Assembly: GCF_051020985.1 (NCBI RefSeq) | Contig: NC_135002.1 | Span: forward strand, 3,162,001 to 3,226,000 | Length of the DNA: 64,000 bases | Origin: Nomia melanderi | Lineage: Eukaryota; Arthropoda; Insecta; Hymenoptera; Halictidae | Direction: 5' to 3' | Shown: one piece after another, positions 10,644 to 22,204 of the stretch | Layout: each line of letters starts with the position of its first letter | How positions within the stretch are numbered: the first letter of the stretch is position 1 | Made by a program: the position numbers and the translations under genes | The notes under the pieces: model-generated | Database searches by the model: none | What the model saw: only the letters and a program-made list of their open reading frames with translations | What the model was told of the DNA's origin: nothing

Positions 10644-13072
10644 TTTCGAACCTAATTAAACTATCGCCGAGAGAAGCGAGCTCCCGCGTCTCGCATTATC
10701 CACAGTAACCCCCTGAAAACGTATAATTATAGAAACTCCGCTCAAACACTGGAATAAAGGAAGAATCTCATGAAAAGCGTCGCGGAGGAACGAAAACAAG
10801 GTCGCGCTTGCTACGTAAACACATATTTGCACATCGACGCAAACATTCCTCCTCAGGCCTCTTTATTTTTGCGCGCTGAGACTCGAGGTTGCCCCCAGCG
10901 CGTTGCGAAACGTCCTGCGCGTATATCGAATATAATTAAAGAGAGGAGGAAGACGAAGAAGAAGGAGAGGCGACGGGTCGAATGAAAATAAAACGGGCTG
11001 GAATTGAGGAAAATGGCGGTCTCCTGACGTCATCGGGTTCAAAGGGGGCGGAGGTTGGTCTACGACCCGGCCGAGTCTGTGTATAGCCGTGTAAGGAGAA
11101 TTAATATCATTGTAGATATCATAGTATCTTAGATGTGAGACTACGAAGAGGGAACACTTGTTTTAAACTTTCAAAGTATACTTCTTCCGGTTGGACGACG
11201 GCAGGGGCGGGTGGGGGCACGCCGGGGACTCGTGAGGAGTGGAAATCACGCGACTGTATAATAAATGGCTCCTTTGCCGATGTAAATGACGTTGACTTTC
11301 ATTTCTCCTGACCGATGCATGGACATCCCGTTTCGTTAGGGTGAAGATGATATGTACACCACTTTTGATTTGATCATTGCGTTGATTACTGGAGTTGATT
11401 CATTTCTGAGAATTTTCATGGGAATATGGTAGTTCCTGTGTTTGCGATTGATTACATGCTTAGGACACTTTTTCGAATTAGTAGATTTTGTACTTTTTGT
11501 GTACTTCGATTGTTTGGCAATTGATATTGATGATTTTTGTATGGATAGAGGAATGGAAGTGTGAAAATTTGTCTTTATTAGAGTCCATATTGAAAATTGA
11601 CGATGGGGGAACTGTTTGAGGTTGACGCAGTATTTCTGATTTAATTGGATCGAGGGGAGCAATTGATTGGCGGTTTGTTATAAATGAACGTTTATTTTCT
11701 CTTAGGTAACAAGATTCATACATGAAATTATAGATCACGCTGTGCGATCTGTATATTAGATTGTAGCTCGTAATCGAGTGTCCGTCTCACCCTCGGAAGG
11801 ACCGAAATTTCGAAGGATCGTTAGCGAATAAAATGTAGGCTGAGATATTAAAGTTACATTCGTATTAAACGTGAGCCGAGGAGAAGTTTCCCTTCCAGGG
11901 ATCGTCGAGTACATTTTGATTCGAGTAGAACGAGGATCGCGGCGAACTCCTCCGCGGATTTTTACGCACTACTAGCTTCCGAAGATCGTCAAAGAAGAAT
12001 AAAATGCGAAGTCGAATGGAATTCCGTGTCCCTAACAATCTTATCGATCTATCGGAGAGAACCGTCGACGCGGTAAAATAAATTCTATCTCGCTTCGAAC
12101 CCTCGATACTTCCCTTTGAACAGTTCTCGCAACAAAAAAACGTCCGCGTTCCAACCGTCGACGCACGAAATCATAGTTCACGCGGCAAGGCACGAAAAGA
12201 ATTCAACGAACGCTTGGAAGAACTTTGTTCCGAAACTTCATTTCGGGTTTGTCCGAATGTTCTCTCGGTTTTCGTACAGCTCGAAGCGACCGATCGGAGA
12301 GAAGTTACGAATTCGAGCGCTCTCTTTTGCCGTGCGTCTCTCCAAAAATAGAATCGTTTACCTGCAGCGTCGGAAAAGAGGAAGAACAACGAAACGGATC
12401 GTTTCATCTACGTTGAACCTTCTACGAGCGAGAACCACGATCCAATGTTTTGTTTTTTTTCGTCCATTTTCTTTTAGATAGAAATCCCGTAACGTTTTCT
12501 GGAAAAATATTTTCGACTCTCAGAACCTCCGTCGCTCCGTTTTTCTTTTGTTTATAAATCGTCGAGTCCGTGGCCTGATGCGTCACCGAGGTAAAAAAGA
12601 AGTCTCTCCTAATTTGGCGCGATGCAGCCTGCATGCATGCGTGGGCCCCTTAATGTTGCACATTAAGGAAGCATCAAAGCGCAGGATTACTTTGGAAACT
12701 TCGTTGCTTAACAATGCGTGGCACGTCAAAGAAACGAACGCGTGTTTTTGTAACGTTCCTCGTGCACGGGGTGTCGCGTGAAATTCGAAATACAATTTCC
12801 ATTGCGCGCTCAACGAAAGAAAAGGATATTTATACTCTTATTCCTGAAGATTCGTCGGTGAATTAAACGTGTACTTCTGTTTCCACGTTTCGTTGGAAAT
12901 TGCATATTTCACGGGACACTCGGTACACATACGCAACATACACGCGTACATATGTGTACATATACATTTCACGATTATCTTGTGCAAAGTATGAATACTT
13001 ACATACCCTTAAGAAAAATCAGCCGCGTATCGTTTGGAGAACCAGCAGAAGCCTCGCGAGTAAAAACCGAAG
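10644..13072. other. Intergenic, no gene recognised
   Basis: No coding region could be supported on either strand. An AATAAA at 11260-11265 follows a GC-rich stretch and could be a distal Ac3 polyadenylation signal, but this is only a possibility. Short low-complexity TACATATG-type sequence lies near 12930-12975. Confidence 0.35.
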
Positions 13073-13333
13073 TTAACTCTTTGCACTCCGGACATTTTCG
13101 ATATCTGAACAGTGAAAACAGTTCATTTCTAGTGAAGCTTTCGAGAATCTAAACTTTCGTTCGAAAAGGAAAATTATAAATACTCATGGATTCATGTCTT
13201 TCAATCGCGTTTGTCAAGTCGCTTTGTTCGAGTGGAAAGAAAAAGAGTTTTAAAGTTTGAAATGATATAACATATGATATCTGTGACCCAAATTATGTTT
13301 CTAGAGCAGAGCGAACGGAGTGCAAGGGGTTAG
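13073..13333. mobile_element. TTAA-type MITE, diverged family A relative
   Basis: Ends are TTAACTCTTTGCACTCCGG and, on the right, GGAGTGCAAGGGGTTAG, giving inverted termini with a decayed right TTAA. The 261 bp interior is AT-rich without coding potential. Confidence 0.55.
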
Positions 13334-14024
13334 TTCATAGAAAATATAAAGACAGCTGTTGATTTTTATTGGATAAACATGGAAACCTCGATTAAACGAA
13401 ACAAGCGCGCCATTGTTCGAGAATATTTCATCGCTCGTTGTCAGCCAGCACAATTAGGGCGTTCAGAACGGGAAAAATATAGAGTTTATTGTTTCATGAT
13501 TGTCGGTTCACCATTGTTGTTCGCTGCACGAGTGTCGATTACAGAATATTCCGTACTTTCGTGGAGAAGGCTAACCCGAATTGTCTTCTGGACGAACGAT
13601 AAAGCATTTCCGAGCGGCGGTGTACGCGAAACGAAACGTTCGTCTGGAAACAATGGCTAAAACGTTCCGCGAGCCTCGAATTTCGACTCGAGTCCTATTC
13701 GCGGCGAGGCTTGGTACTCGAACGGATTGGCTGAACGCTGCACGGTGGAAACGTTCGGTCATTTTCACGTGAAAACCGAAGAACTTTCGATAGAATCAGT
13801 ACACAGCGTAAATTTCGTTTAACGCTACAACTACTGGGCAAATTCACTTTCCTCATTCCCCTATTTTTGAGAAAATTAATTGAGACTTCAACCAATTTAC
13901 AGATCAATTTGCCTGTTACTAAATCACTTTCTCTAGTGATCTCTTCCAAAATTCGTAAGAAATACGCTTCGTAATTTCGAAATTTCTCACAGAATATGAA
14001 TAAGTTTTAGAAAATCGCTCTATT
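13334..14024. other. Non-coding, nothing recognised
   Basis: Short open frames only. A TTAACGCTACAACTACTGGG segment near 13818 may be another degraded TTAA-element end, but no partner end was found. Confidence 0.3.
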
Positions 14025-14263
14025 TTAACCCTTAACTTGAAGTATTTCAAATTAATTTACCACGAAACAATACCGTAACATAGATAACAAACAGAAACAA
14101 ATTCTCAGAAGTGACTTAGCACGTCACTTAACGAGTTAATTGTAAATATTACAATAACAGTGATGAAACTAATAAAATGATTCTTGCTACATAAGTGGCA
14201 TTGGACCTAGTAAATAAAAATCCCATGCCGCTTATATGGCGGCATTGCCCCGTTAAGGGTTGA
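14025..14263. mobile_element. TTAA-type MITE, family D
   Basis: Begins TTAACCCTTAACTTGAAG and ends CCCGTTAAGGGTTGA. Its interior (CTCAGAAGTGACTTAGC and neighbouring blocks) matches the element at 19215-19404 in the opposite orientation, which supports a dispersed family. Non-coding. Confidence 0.6.
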
Positions 14264-14759
14264 TTCTATCAAAAGTTTTCCGAGTTCGACAGAGAAAGGA
14301 CCGAATTTGATAAAAATTCACACTGTGCGCCGGTTTCGTCGTCGGAACGAAAGGATTCCGTCGATTCCGCGGCGTCGATTACCGTCGCCGCCCGGTTCCC
14401 TGGATAATCGTCGAGGATCTCCGCTTAAAAGCGCGGCCTAAAACGTCGGAGCGATTGTCATCGGGTAGAGCATCGGTGTAAAGCACTTGTAGAGTCCGCG
14501 GGTTCCCAACACACGAGCGCGAAAGTTTCGTTTTTACGAGTCTACGCGCTCGCGCGGCCAAGGCTGTGAAAAGCGGCCGCGCCGCGAGCGTTCCGAACGC
14601 TGCGCGCCGTTGCGCGGTACACATCGGTGAAAACGTGGAAAAAAATTCGCCCGTGTCGACACACGCGAGTACTCGTTGTGTCAGAATTGCGCAAAATGTA
14701 GTCCGATCGTGTGCTCGTCGGATTTTAAGACGACTCGGTAGCTGATTATCCTTTACAAG
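14264..14759. other. CpG-rich non-coding stretch
   Basis: CpG-rich intergenic sequence without recognisable coding potential. It precedes a short tandem repeat. Confidence 0.3.
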
Positions 14760-15110
14760 CTTCGATAATCGTCGATTGTGGCTGATTTACAATTGAAATT
14801 CAGGCGATCGCGAGCTTGAATGAATAATCGGGTGTTGGAAATTCGCGACGGAGTAAAAGTGGTATTTTAATCGTTGCTCTGAACGTGCGACGCGACGATT
14901 TTTCGAACGATTAATCTACAATTGAAATCGAGAGGCGTCTTAAGAGATAATTACAGATCGACGACTTGCAGTCGAATAAAAGTGGCATTTTAATCGCTAA
15001 TCGCGACGTGCGATGCGACAGTTTTTTGAATTATTAATCTACAATTGAAATCGAGAGGCGTCGTAAACGATAATTACAGACTGTCTGCTTGCAATCGAAT
15101 GAAATGTGAA
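14760..15110. repeat. Degenerate tandem repeat, ~125 bp unit, three copies
   Basis: The block ACAATTGAAAT starts at 14789, 14918 and 15041. It is followed each time by similar sequence including GTAAAAGTGG or TAAAAGTGGCATTTTAATCG and a GCGACGTGCGA-like segment. Spacing is 129 and 123 bp. Confidence 0.6.
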
Positions 15111-16226
15111 TTCTACTCGTTTGAATATGCAGCCGGATTACATTTCGCGCAACTCCGCGCCAGGTGCGCACACGAGATCGCCGGAACAAGCGAAACAGCG
15201 AATGCACGTTCCGTCCGAAGCGGACTTTCGAGAGAGGTCGGGCGATCGTTGAATTATTCAAATTTCATTATTCACTGCAACTCGCTCGCACGTTGCGGCG
15301 CGCGATGAATTTTGAATCGATGCGCGCCGCTTGCATTTTATACGTTTTATTCTATCCTCGTGTATTTTTCTTTTTTTTTTTGTTTGTTTGTTTGTTAATA
15401 CAGTAAAAACGCTCGCAAGCGCCACCGCGAAATTTCATCCTTCGGGTCGGCGCCGTATCAAAATTCAGCCTCCGGTCCAAATATAGATCTAAACAATCTC
15501 CGCGGTTTTATTGTTTCCGGTCAAGCTCGTTCGTTACGTCCTACTTCTCGACTACTTTTTACTTTCCTCCGTGTCCTCTCGATCGGTTCCGGCTGCTTTC
15601 GCCTTCCCGAGCTGGGCTTAAGGGGTTAAGTTCTCAGTCAAACGCCTTGAGACTTCCTTGTTGTAAGCCTGATCAAGATTCGAGGATTCCCTGGACCACC
15701 GATCGTACAGTAAGTATACAATACATATCTAAAACGGTTGCCCGGATGCTTCAAACAGCGTCAAACGTGAGGGGATTCAAGAAGTCGCTAGTATCAGAAC
15801 ATTCAGTGCTTAAGATCCCAACACCAGAAATCAAACTGACTCCTCTGCCTTCACGATTTTCCATCTTCTACTGTCTTAACATCCTCCTCAATATCCAACT
15901 TCACACATCTTCGACAAACAACTCCAAACCATCTGCGAACACTGACCGCCGCGAGACCATTCTTTCGCAAGTCTCAATTCTCAATAATTTCAACGCCTTC
16001 AGACATATTCAGACAGCATCAAACACCTTCAAACCACGTCAAATAACCACGAAACGCTCTGGCAGATCCCCGAACATGCTGAAGTCGCCACGAACAACGT
16101 CGAACACCCGCGAATCACTGAGCCAATCACACCAGAACGAAGTTAGTCGTTGAGAGGATCGCCAGCGCCCGGTCGATCGAACTCCTGCGCGGCGGCAGGC
16201 TGCCGATCGGGCACCAGCAGCCAGCC
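15111..16226 (-). other. Probable 3' UTR/flank of the minus-strand gene
   Basis: This lies directly downstream of the stop of the minus-strand tail-anchored gene. The part nearest the stop (about 15650-16140) is C-rich and G-poor on the plus strand, hence G/T-rich in the transcript. Candidate AATAAA signals on the minus strand lie at 15507-15512 and 15347-15352; neither can be confirmed. A T-rich run with GTTT repeats is at 15366-15395. Confidence 0.4.
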
Positions 16227-16521
16227 TCACGTCCTCACGAACTTGTACACGACACCGAACACCAGCACGCTGACCAGGACCAGCACCAGGGCGGTCACCA
16301 CCTTCGCGAACGCGTTCAGCCCGCTCTCGGTGTGCTGCTGCGGCCTCCTGGTGGGAATGCTCTGTTTCGAAGCCAGGCCGCGGGCCAGCGCCGGGAAGGC
16401 CAGGCTCTGGGTGAAGGTCAGCTTGTGCAGGGACTCGGACAGAGAGTACGGGCCCACGGAACCACGAGCTGCCGCCCTTAGACGCGCGTACTCCAGGTCC
16501 AACGCGTCGAACATACTGTAC
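16227..16521 (-). CDS. Tail-anchor exon of the minus-strand gene
   Basis: The acceptor CAACAG ends at 16522. The first base completes an AG|G arginine codon, then Y-S-M-F-D-A-L-D follows. The exon holds the F-T-Q-S-L-A-F-P-A-L-A-R segment and the terminal hydrophobic helix, flanked by Lys on both sides, with stop TGA at 16227-16229 (plus-strand TCA). Confidence 0.8.
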
Positions 16522-19500
16522 CTGTTGATCGGAAGAGGATCAGTTTGGCTACTTAGAGGCTAAGGTCTCCTTAGGCGCTAGTTCTTATGTTCCATGAAAA
16601 TGATTCTTCTCTTTTCTTGTGGGAAATGAGATGGGTAGGATGTTGATGTTGGATAGCTGAAATTCTCTTTCTCCCCGATTCTCGTGAAATGATCCAATTG
16701 TTTCGGTCGATCCTTGGTTGATAGGTTACAAGCAGTGTTCAATGGAAGAGGTGTCCTAGATAGAACTTGGAGCTAAGGTGAACATGGAAATGGATCCTGG
16801 TTGAGGTTGGAGTTCGGGATTGCCTTCAGCGTTTAAATTTACTAATTATCCTTAATTTATTTCAATACTCGTCCATCCTCATAGTCATAAGCAAAACCAT
16901 TTTTCATATTCCAGTATACATAATTTGTCCACATTCGCTGAAACACTTTCAGAACGCTTCCGAAAGGACCCTCCGCCGTCGCAGGCGCATAATTAAGTCC
17001 GCGGACCGACGTTTTCCCCATTTCGGGAAACGTCCTCCAGCCTTCATCCATTACGTCGCCACTTGAAGCCGTCGGAAAGGCCCTCGAATGAAAATGAAAC
17101 CGAGCGCTTCGTCGGATCGATTCAGTGTCTGGGTGAAGGTTCCTCCCTTGAAAGTTCACGACGACGAAGAAGAATAGGGGAGGAAGGAAGGGGAGGCGCC
17201 GGATCGCGAAGCGATTTCCGTCTTCGCGACGGGAATACACCAGCGCCGCGAATTATTCGGACACCGGGGGCCACCGATTAATATCGCACAATGCGGGGGA
17301 GCGGTCGCGCCACGTGTTCGGGGTGGCTGCTCGACCGTATTTGCATGGTGCCAGGGTCGCACCTTGACACGAGCCAAGAACGACGCGAGTCGGGACGCAT
17401 CAGCCGGAGGGATTATTTCTAGCTCCACTTTCCCCGTGACGTAACTTTCACGGATCGAGTGGCGAGACCGTCGTTCAGGGACTTTCTCCGGCGACGATGA
17501 AAGAAACGACGCCAAGGAAGTCTCCACCCCGAGCCCATTGTTCTAGAAACGGCGTTCCACGGAGGCGCTTTAATATTTGATCGAGTGCCTGTATCGAGGA
17601 ACTGCGAAGAACGTTGGGGATAAATGGGGGAGAAAAGTGTTTCGAAGCAACAAGACGGTCATCGATCACTTCTGGAAGTAATGGCCATTGTTTTTTCGAG
17701 AGTCGAGTGAAATGTAATGACAATTTATGGTGAAATGGAATTGTGTGGGTTATTGAGTGGGTGGCTTTGTTGGAAACTGATGAGTAAAATTGTTTAAATT
17801 ACTATAGTATTTAGGTAATAGTAATTTGTTGTGTTAATAAGACATGTGATTGTTTAAATTAATTGTTATATGGTAAATATAAGCTGATCCTTATTATTTG
17901 CCCTACTTTCATTAGCCTCGGAGCTTATAGTCTTATGAATCAAGAGCAGCCTTGGACGTTATAGTTTCTCGAAAGAAATACTTTTCGATGGTTGATAAGG
18001 GTTTTAGCCTGGAATCATGACCAATGCTAAGGGCGCGACGTTCCAGGGTGTTTCGCTATCGACCATTCGGCTGAGTCAGCGAGCGAGGATTGGGTAACCG
18101 AACGTGAACGAAGTTGTGCAAATATTGTTCCATCAGTATGGATCTGTGTTCTGCATAATGTGCGCGGGTGTGCGGATAGATAAGGGGTTGCACTTGCCAC
18201 ATGTGGGAAAACATCGCGGGTCTGCGTGCATTAAGGTCGCCGGTGATATTTTCTTTTCGAAGTTATCTGACCGCGTATCGCGGAACGGCGATAGGATCAA
18301 GACTGATTCTATTTAAATCATGTCAGACTGGGAAATCTACGTAGGATCTGTGGATTTATCAAACACGCCGTTCGCCGGTCATGTATAAATTCCCTTCCCT
18401 CGTTGGCACGCTTTTTTAGAAAGCACGTGAACCGTCGCGGTCGATTCACGAATTCTCATCGGTATAAATAAACGTTTCGATGAAATAACATAAGCATAAC
18501 TATTATAAAAATGTAGTTTCCCAATTGCACAAGTAATCGATTGTTAGATAAGCAAATTAGGTAGCAATTCCATAAGATATGATTGTGATCAGAGGAGCTA
18601 GGTGCATCATTTTCGGAACTATGGACCATGGAGAGTATTCTGCAATTCGATGAGAATCTCCTCGGTGATTAATTTGTAAATGAGATAGATGCACAGAGGA
18701 GTCGCGTAATTTAATGAGAAGTTTTTCAGGCCGACTCCCCGAAGAATAGAATATGAATTCTGTACCTGCTGCTGCGTCTCCTGTCCTGCGAGTGCATCGA
18801 AGCGATAGCGGAGCTTGGGATCGAGCGTAGGCTGCTGGTGGTTGAACTCGAAGGACTCGGCGGCAGCGGAGGCGGTTCCTCGTCGATGGATGTGCGGTCC
18901 GGAGACGGCGGGCTCTTGGATCCGGAATTGTGGTGATTGTGATGCAAATGATGCAGCTGCAGTCGAGCGTGATCCGGATGGAGTAGACTAGCGCGACGGG
19001 ATTGTTGAGGAGTCGCGGCTGGGCTAGTGCTCGCCACGCCGCACGGCGACGGCGATGCCTTCGAAAAGATTTGAAATTCTTTCTCAGGAAGCGATTGCAA
19101 ACCCTACAGTAGAATATAACAAACTCCATTGTTACTGACTGGCACGAGAAGTCGGATAAATATACTTAAACATTAAGTAAAATAAATGAAACTTTTACTT
19201 ATATATTTCATTAATTCAACCCTTAACGGACTAACGCCATATAATTCATTTTATGATCTTTATCACTATTATTCTTGTAATATTTACAATTAATATATTA
19301 AGCATTCTGCCAGGTCACTTCTATGAATTTGTTTTCGCTTGTCATTTATGTTACAGTATTTTTTAATGGTCAACTTGAAATACTTCCAGTCCGTTAAAGG
19401 TAAATTCCTTGAAGAATAATTTGTGAGTCTAAAATATTACAGTGCGATTGTTTTGTTGAGAATTCAGTGCTTGGTGATGTAAAGTAGGTCGCGTGCTTTT

Positions 19501-19813
19501 GGTGCTGTTGTTCCAGTGGAAATCTCATCCTTTTGAGGGAAGATAATGAACATGGTGTTCTAGGCAGCTAAAAAGATTGGTTTCAGTTGATTAATTTTAC
19601 CTGTATGGATTCGATCCCGCTGTCGTTTACATTTTCCTGGACATCCGGGAACACGAAGGCCTGTGCCTGTCCATCGGCCTCGCCCCTCGGCGAATCGCTC
19701 GGCCATACTTGCAAAAGAGGAAGTCCGCCACGTGTCTCAGTGCAAACTTCCGCCGTCACGTTGCTCTGCTCACCTGTACCGAGGCACAGTCGGCCCAGCT
19801 CTCTCAATGGCTT
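16227..19813 (-). CDS. Unrecognised tail-anchored membrane protein (last three exons)
   Basis: Three minus-strand exons, 19813-19601, 19103-18766 and 16521-16227, join in phase through GT-AG introns into 281 residues ending in TGA. I do not recognise the family. Visible parts: an N-terminal segment starting K-P-L-R-E-L-G-R-L; an N-D-S-G-I-E-S-I-Q motif at about residues 63-71 that matches the beta-TrCP degron consensus DSGxxS; a Ser/Pro-rich middle with a His cluster (H-H-L-H-H-N-H-H) and E-E-P-P-P-L-P-P; a more ordered segment D-A-L-D-L-E-Y-A-R-L-R; and a single C-terminal hydrophobic helix (A-L-V-L-V-L-V-S-V-L-V-F) with only a few residues after it. This layout suggests a tail-anchored protein whose body faces the cytosol. 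Upstream exons, including the start codon, are not identified; the first visible exon starts in phase 0 after an acceptor AG. Confidence 0.75.
16522..18765 (-). other. Intron of the minus-strand gene
   Basis: A 2.2 kb GT-AG intron. Short open frames on both strands around 16860-17720 have no family resemblance and no splice support. No transposon ends were recognised. Confidence 0.6.
18766..19103 (-). CDS. Ser/Pro/His-rich exon of the minus-strand gene
   Basis: Acceptor CTGTAG precedes G-L-Q-S-L-P-E-K-E-F-Q-I-F in phase 0. The exon encodes low-complexity Ser/Pro/His-rich sequence with several basic-Ser motifs such as R-R-A-S and R-R-R-S-S, possible kinase sites. Donor CAG|GTACAG leaves two bases of an Arg codon. 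Confidence 0.75.
19215..19404. mobile_element. TTAA-type MITE, family D (in intron)
   Basis: Starts TTCAACCCTTAACGGAC and ends GTCCGTTAAAGGTA, with both outer TTAA copies decayed. The interior matches the reverse of the 14025-14263 element. It lies within the 19104-19600 intron. Confidence 0.55.
19601..19813 (-). CDS. DSGxxS-containing exon of the minus-strand gene
   Basis: Acceptor TCCCACAG precedes K-P-L-R-E-L-G. The exon is 213 bp, phase 0 at both ends, with donor CAG|GTAAAA. It carries the D-S-G-I-E-S motif (about 19624-19607). An internal CAG|GTGAGC at about 19776 looks like a cryptic donor, which could produce a much shorter exon. Confidence 0.7.
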
Positions 19814-19859
19814 CTGTGGGACAGTGTTCTGAATTTAGTGATTTCTTGCAACCCGTATA

Positions 19860-20101
19860 TTAACCCTTTGCACTCGAGAGGTGACTCTCACCACGTGATT
19901 CGATGCAACAAAACTATGAAGTTGAATATTTAATATTTCAAATTAAAGTTTGCATTGCTACGTGAAATATTTCAATGAAACAACTCTGTTGCTTAACTTA
20001 TCTATGAATTATCGTTAAATTAGTTTCAAACAATATGACCTATATCTCGTCAGAAAATGTTGAATATTTCCATTGGAGAACTTTTAAGTGCGAAGGGTTA
20101 A
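19860..20101. mobile_element. TTAA-bounded MITE, family A
   Basis: A 242 bp element from TTAACCCTTTGCACTCGAG to AAGTGCGAAGGGTTAA. Next to the left terminus is an inner inverted repeat, AGGTGACTCTCACC. Interior blocks (GAAATATTTCAAT, GTTGAATATTTCC) are shared with copies at 26760, 28491 and 56071. Non-coding. Confidence 0.75.
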
Positions 20102-20400
20102 ATTTCTTGCTATTGTTTATAATACGCATTAGAAGTATAAACGTTTTATTCGGAAAGTAAATTTGGTAAATGTGCACTCACCAGAAAGAACTAAGTGAAT
20201 TTAAAGGTGAACCTGAATTTTTGTAAGTTACAATATACGAACACGACAGAGTTTGGAACAACCATGTGCACCTAAACATGTCTGAACACGTTTTAAATAT
20301 TCCTACGCTGATTTAACTGTCTTCATCCCCACCCAATACGAATTGACAAATCAGAATGAATCACGTGACGAGGCTGCGATCTGATTTGCCATTCAAAAGT
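20102..20400. other. Non-coding, nothing recognised
   Basis: AT-rich flank between a MITE and a CpG-rich putative promoter; no coding signal on either strand. Confidence 0.3.
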
Positions 20401-20467
20401 GCGCCATTTTTCGCGGCGTACGTGCGCGCGCAGTTGTGGCAGTTCCTTCCGTGTTACCGCGAAGTGG
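20401..20467 (+). promoter_or_regulatory. Possible CpG-rich promoter and non-coding first exon
   Basis: A short CpG-rich segment (CGCGGCGTACGTGCGCGCGC) is followed by a stretch ending in a strong donor, AGTGG|GTGAGT, after 20467. The pattern is that of a plus-strand transcript with an untranslated first exon. It could instead serve the minus-strand gene as a bidirectional promoter. No protein evidence. Confidence 0.25.
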
Positions 20468-20669
20468 GTGAGTTTAAATTCGTGTGTTCAGTGCGAGTGA
20501 AACTTTTTCTTTTTGTTTAATTACATTTTCCACCAGCGCTGGCTACTAATAACGGTTCATTTACACTTCTTTTCACTTTTCGTTCAAGTAGCTTTCTATT
20601 TGTGTTCTAATATTGTATACAAGTATTGTAACAGTAATTAAGTGTACCATAACCTATCAACGAACCCAG

Positions 20670-20733
20670 AAAACGACAAGAAGATCCAAGATATTTATGA
20701 TATACGGTTCTCCGCTGCATTCTGCGTCATATC
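20670..20733 (+). other. Possible short exon with an ATG
   Basis: Bounded by CCCAG before 20670 and ATC|GTGAGT after 20733. It contains ATG at 20697 followed by an open frame (M-I-Y-G-S-P-L-H-S-A-S-Y) to the donor. It would be the second exon of the transcript suggested at 20467. No downstream coding exon could be linked to it, so it may be a chance arrangement or a non-coding RNA. Confidence 0.2.
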
Positions 20734-21193
20734 GTGAGTCATTTCGACTTTATTTATCCTCTTTTAATCGCTAAATGTGATATACGTATCATAAATTTCA
20801 CTTTCTACTCTACATTGTCGCGTTTTTTCTATAATTAAACGTTGCAGGTCTAGTACTCTTATCAAAACATTATTCACTTTGTTGTAAAGTGACACTTGTA
20901 AACAGAAATTAATATTTTATGTGCCAAACTCACGCGACTGTTTCTCTCTCTTTTTTTCTCTTCTTTACCGTCCGAAGATTACCGACTGAGGCTTGCCAAT
21001 CATAGGAATTAAAAGCGCGGCAAATATAATTTCAGAGCGATTCAGATAACCGAAAGAATCTTATAATAAGATCGAGAATAAACGAGGAAACTACTTCGTA
21101 ATTTAGTAATAAGTAGATAAGTAGTAACTAAATTATAAGAATTTAAATAATAAATGAAACCGAAAAATCAAAATGTTCGATTAGTTTACAGTT
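20734..21193. other. Non-coding, nothing recognised
   Basis: AT-rich sequence with a CT-rich run near 20940; nothing recognisable. Confidence 0.3.
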
Positions 21194-21334
21194 TAACACT
21201 TTGCACTCGAGTCAATCAACCCTTGATTTGACACAGGAAAACTATAAAATTTGTAGTAGTTTCTTTAAGATTCATTAAAATATTTGATATTATAACTGGT
21301 GCAATATTGGAGCCTACAAAGTTCAAAGGGTTAA
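21194..21334. mobile_element. Composite TTAA-type MITE fragment (families A and C)
   Basis: The left side reads TTAACACTTTGCACTCGAG (family A-like). The right side, from GTAGTTTCTTTAAGATTCAT to GTTCAAAGGGTTAA, matches family C (44512-44742). This suggests a recombinant or a nested, decayed copy. Confidence 0.45.
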
Positions 21335-21993
21335 TAATTAAATTAAAATCACATTATAACTAAATACAACTACTTCCAACGAAATACTTCCCAGTGCAAA
21401 GGTTTAAAAAGCAAAAGTAACGTACATTTTAATAGACAGACTGTCGATATTTATCAGAAATAGATTTTCGTTGACAATCTCGTCGAAATAAGTCGGAAAC
21501 CTCTCAGGAAATCGGTTACAAAGGCCTGGACATCGGAATCGGAGCATCTGAAGCCCATAAATGACGAAACGCGCGCATCTGGAACTGACACAACTGTGTT
21601 CCGATTCTGATAATGCCGTTGCCTGTTGTCGTTGTCATCCGCACGGACGCAGGCACGTAACGCACGCTGCATTTGCGTCACGTGAAGCCTGTCACCGGGA
21701 CGAATTTACTCGTTGAATGGGAACGTCCACGGAAATCTCACGGCCGAGCATGATTTCGTTTGCATTGCCGTTGATTATGCGAACGTACACGCAATCCCCC
21801 AAAGACGGTCCACGCCATTGGTTCCGATTATTTGAATTTCGATCGTTACCAATACAAATCCTTGAACATTAACGCATGGAACATTAATTGCCATGAAAAT
21901 TTGGAAGGTTTTATATGTGGCTCATTCTTTAGTAGCAAAGATAACTGTTAAGATAACATTTTATTGCAAAGATCATTTTAGCAGCAAAGATAA
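21335..21993. other. Non-coding, nothing recognised
   Basis: A 75-residue minus-strand open frame near 21454-21681 has no family resemblance and no start context. Confidence 0.3.
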
Positions 21994-22204
21994 TTAACCC
22001 TTTGCGGACGAATGTCGACGTTCCGGCGAGATGAAATTTTCATATTTCGAAGATTAAGTCACAAAAATGATTTAATTACTCGAATAGCAAGAGATCAGCA
22101 CGTAGTTTCCTTTTGTTCTATCAATTATACAATTGATATATAATTTAGTTTCATCTGTTGAAGGCTTGGTACGTTTCACAGAATCTTCGTTTGCAAAGGG
22201 TTGA
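21994..22204. mobile_element. TTAA-type MITE, family B
   Basis: From TTAACCCTTTGCGGACGAA to CGTTTGCAAAGGGTTGA, about 211 bp, with the shared internal AAGAGATCAGCACGTAGTTT block. The right TTAA is mutated to TTGA. Non-coding. Confidence 0.7.

Noticed and set aside
15647..16153. 168-codon plus-strand open frame
   Set aside because: Lies in the G-poor 3' flank of the minus-strand gene; Thr/Ser/Asn-rich by composition, with no domain.
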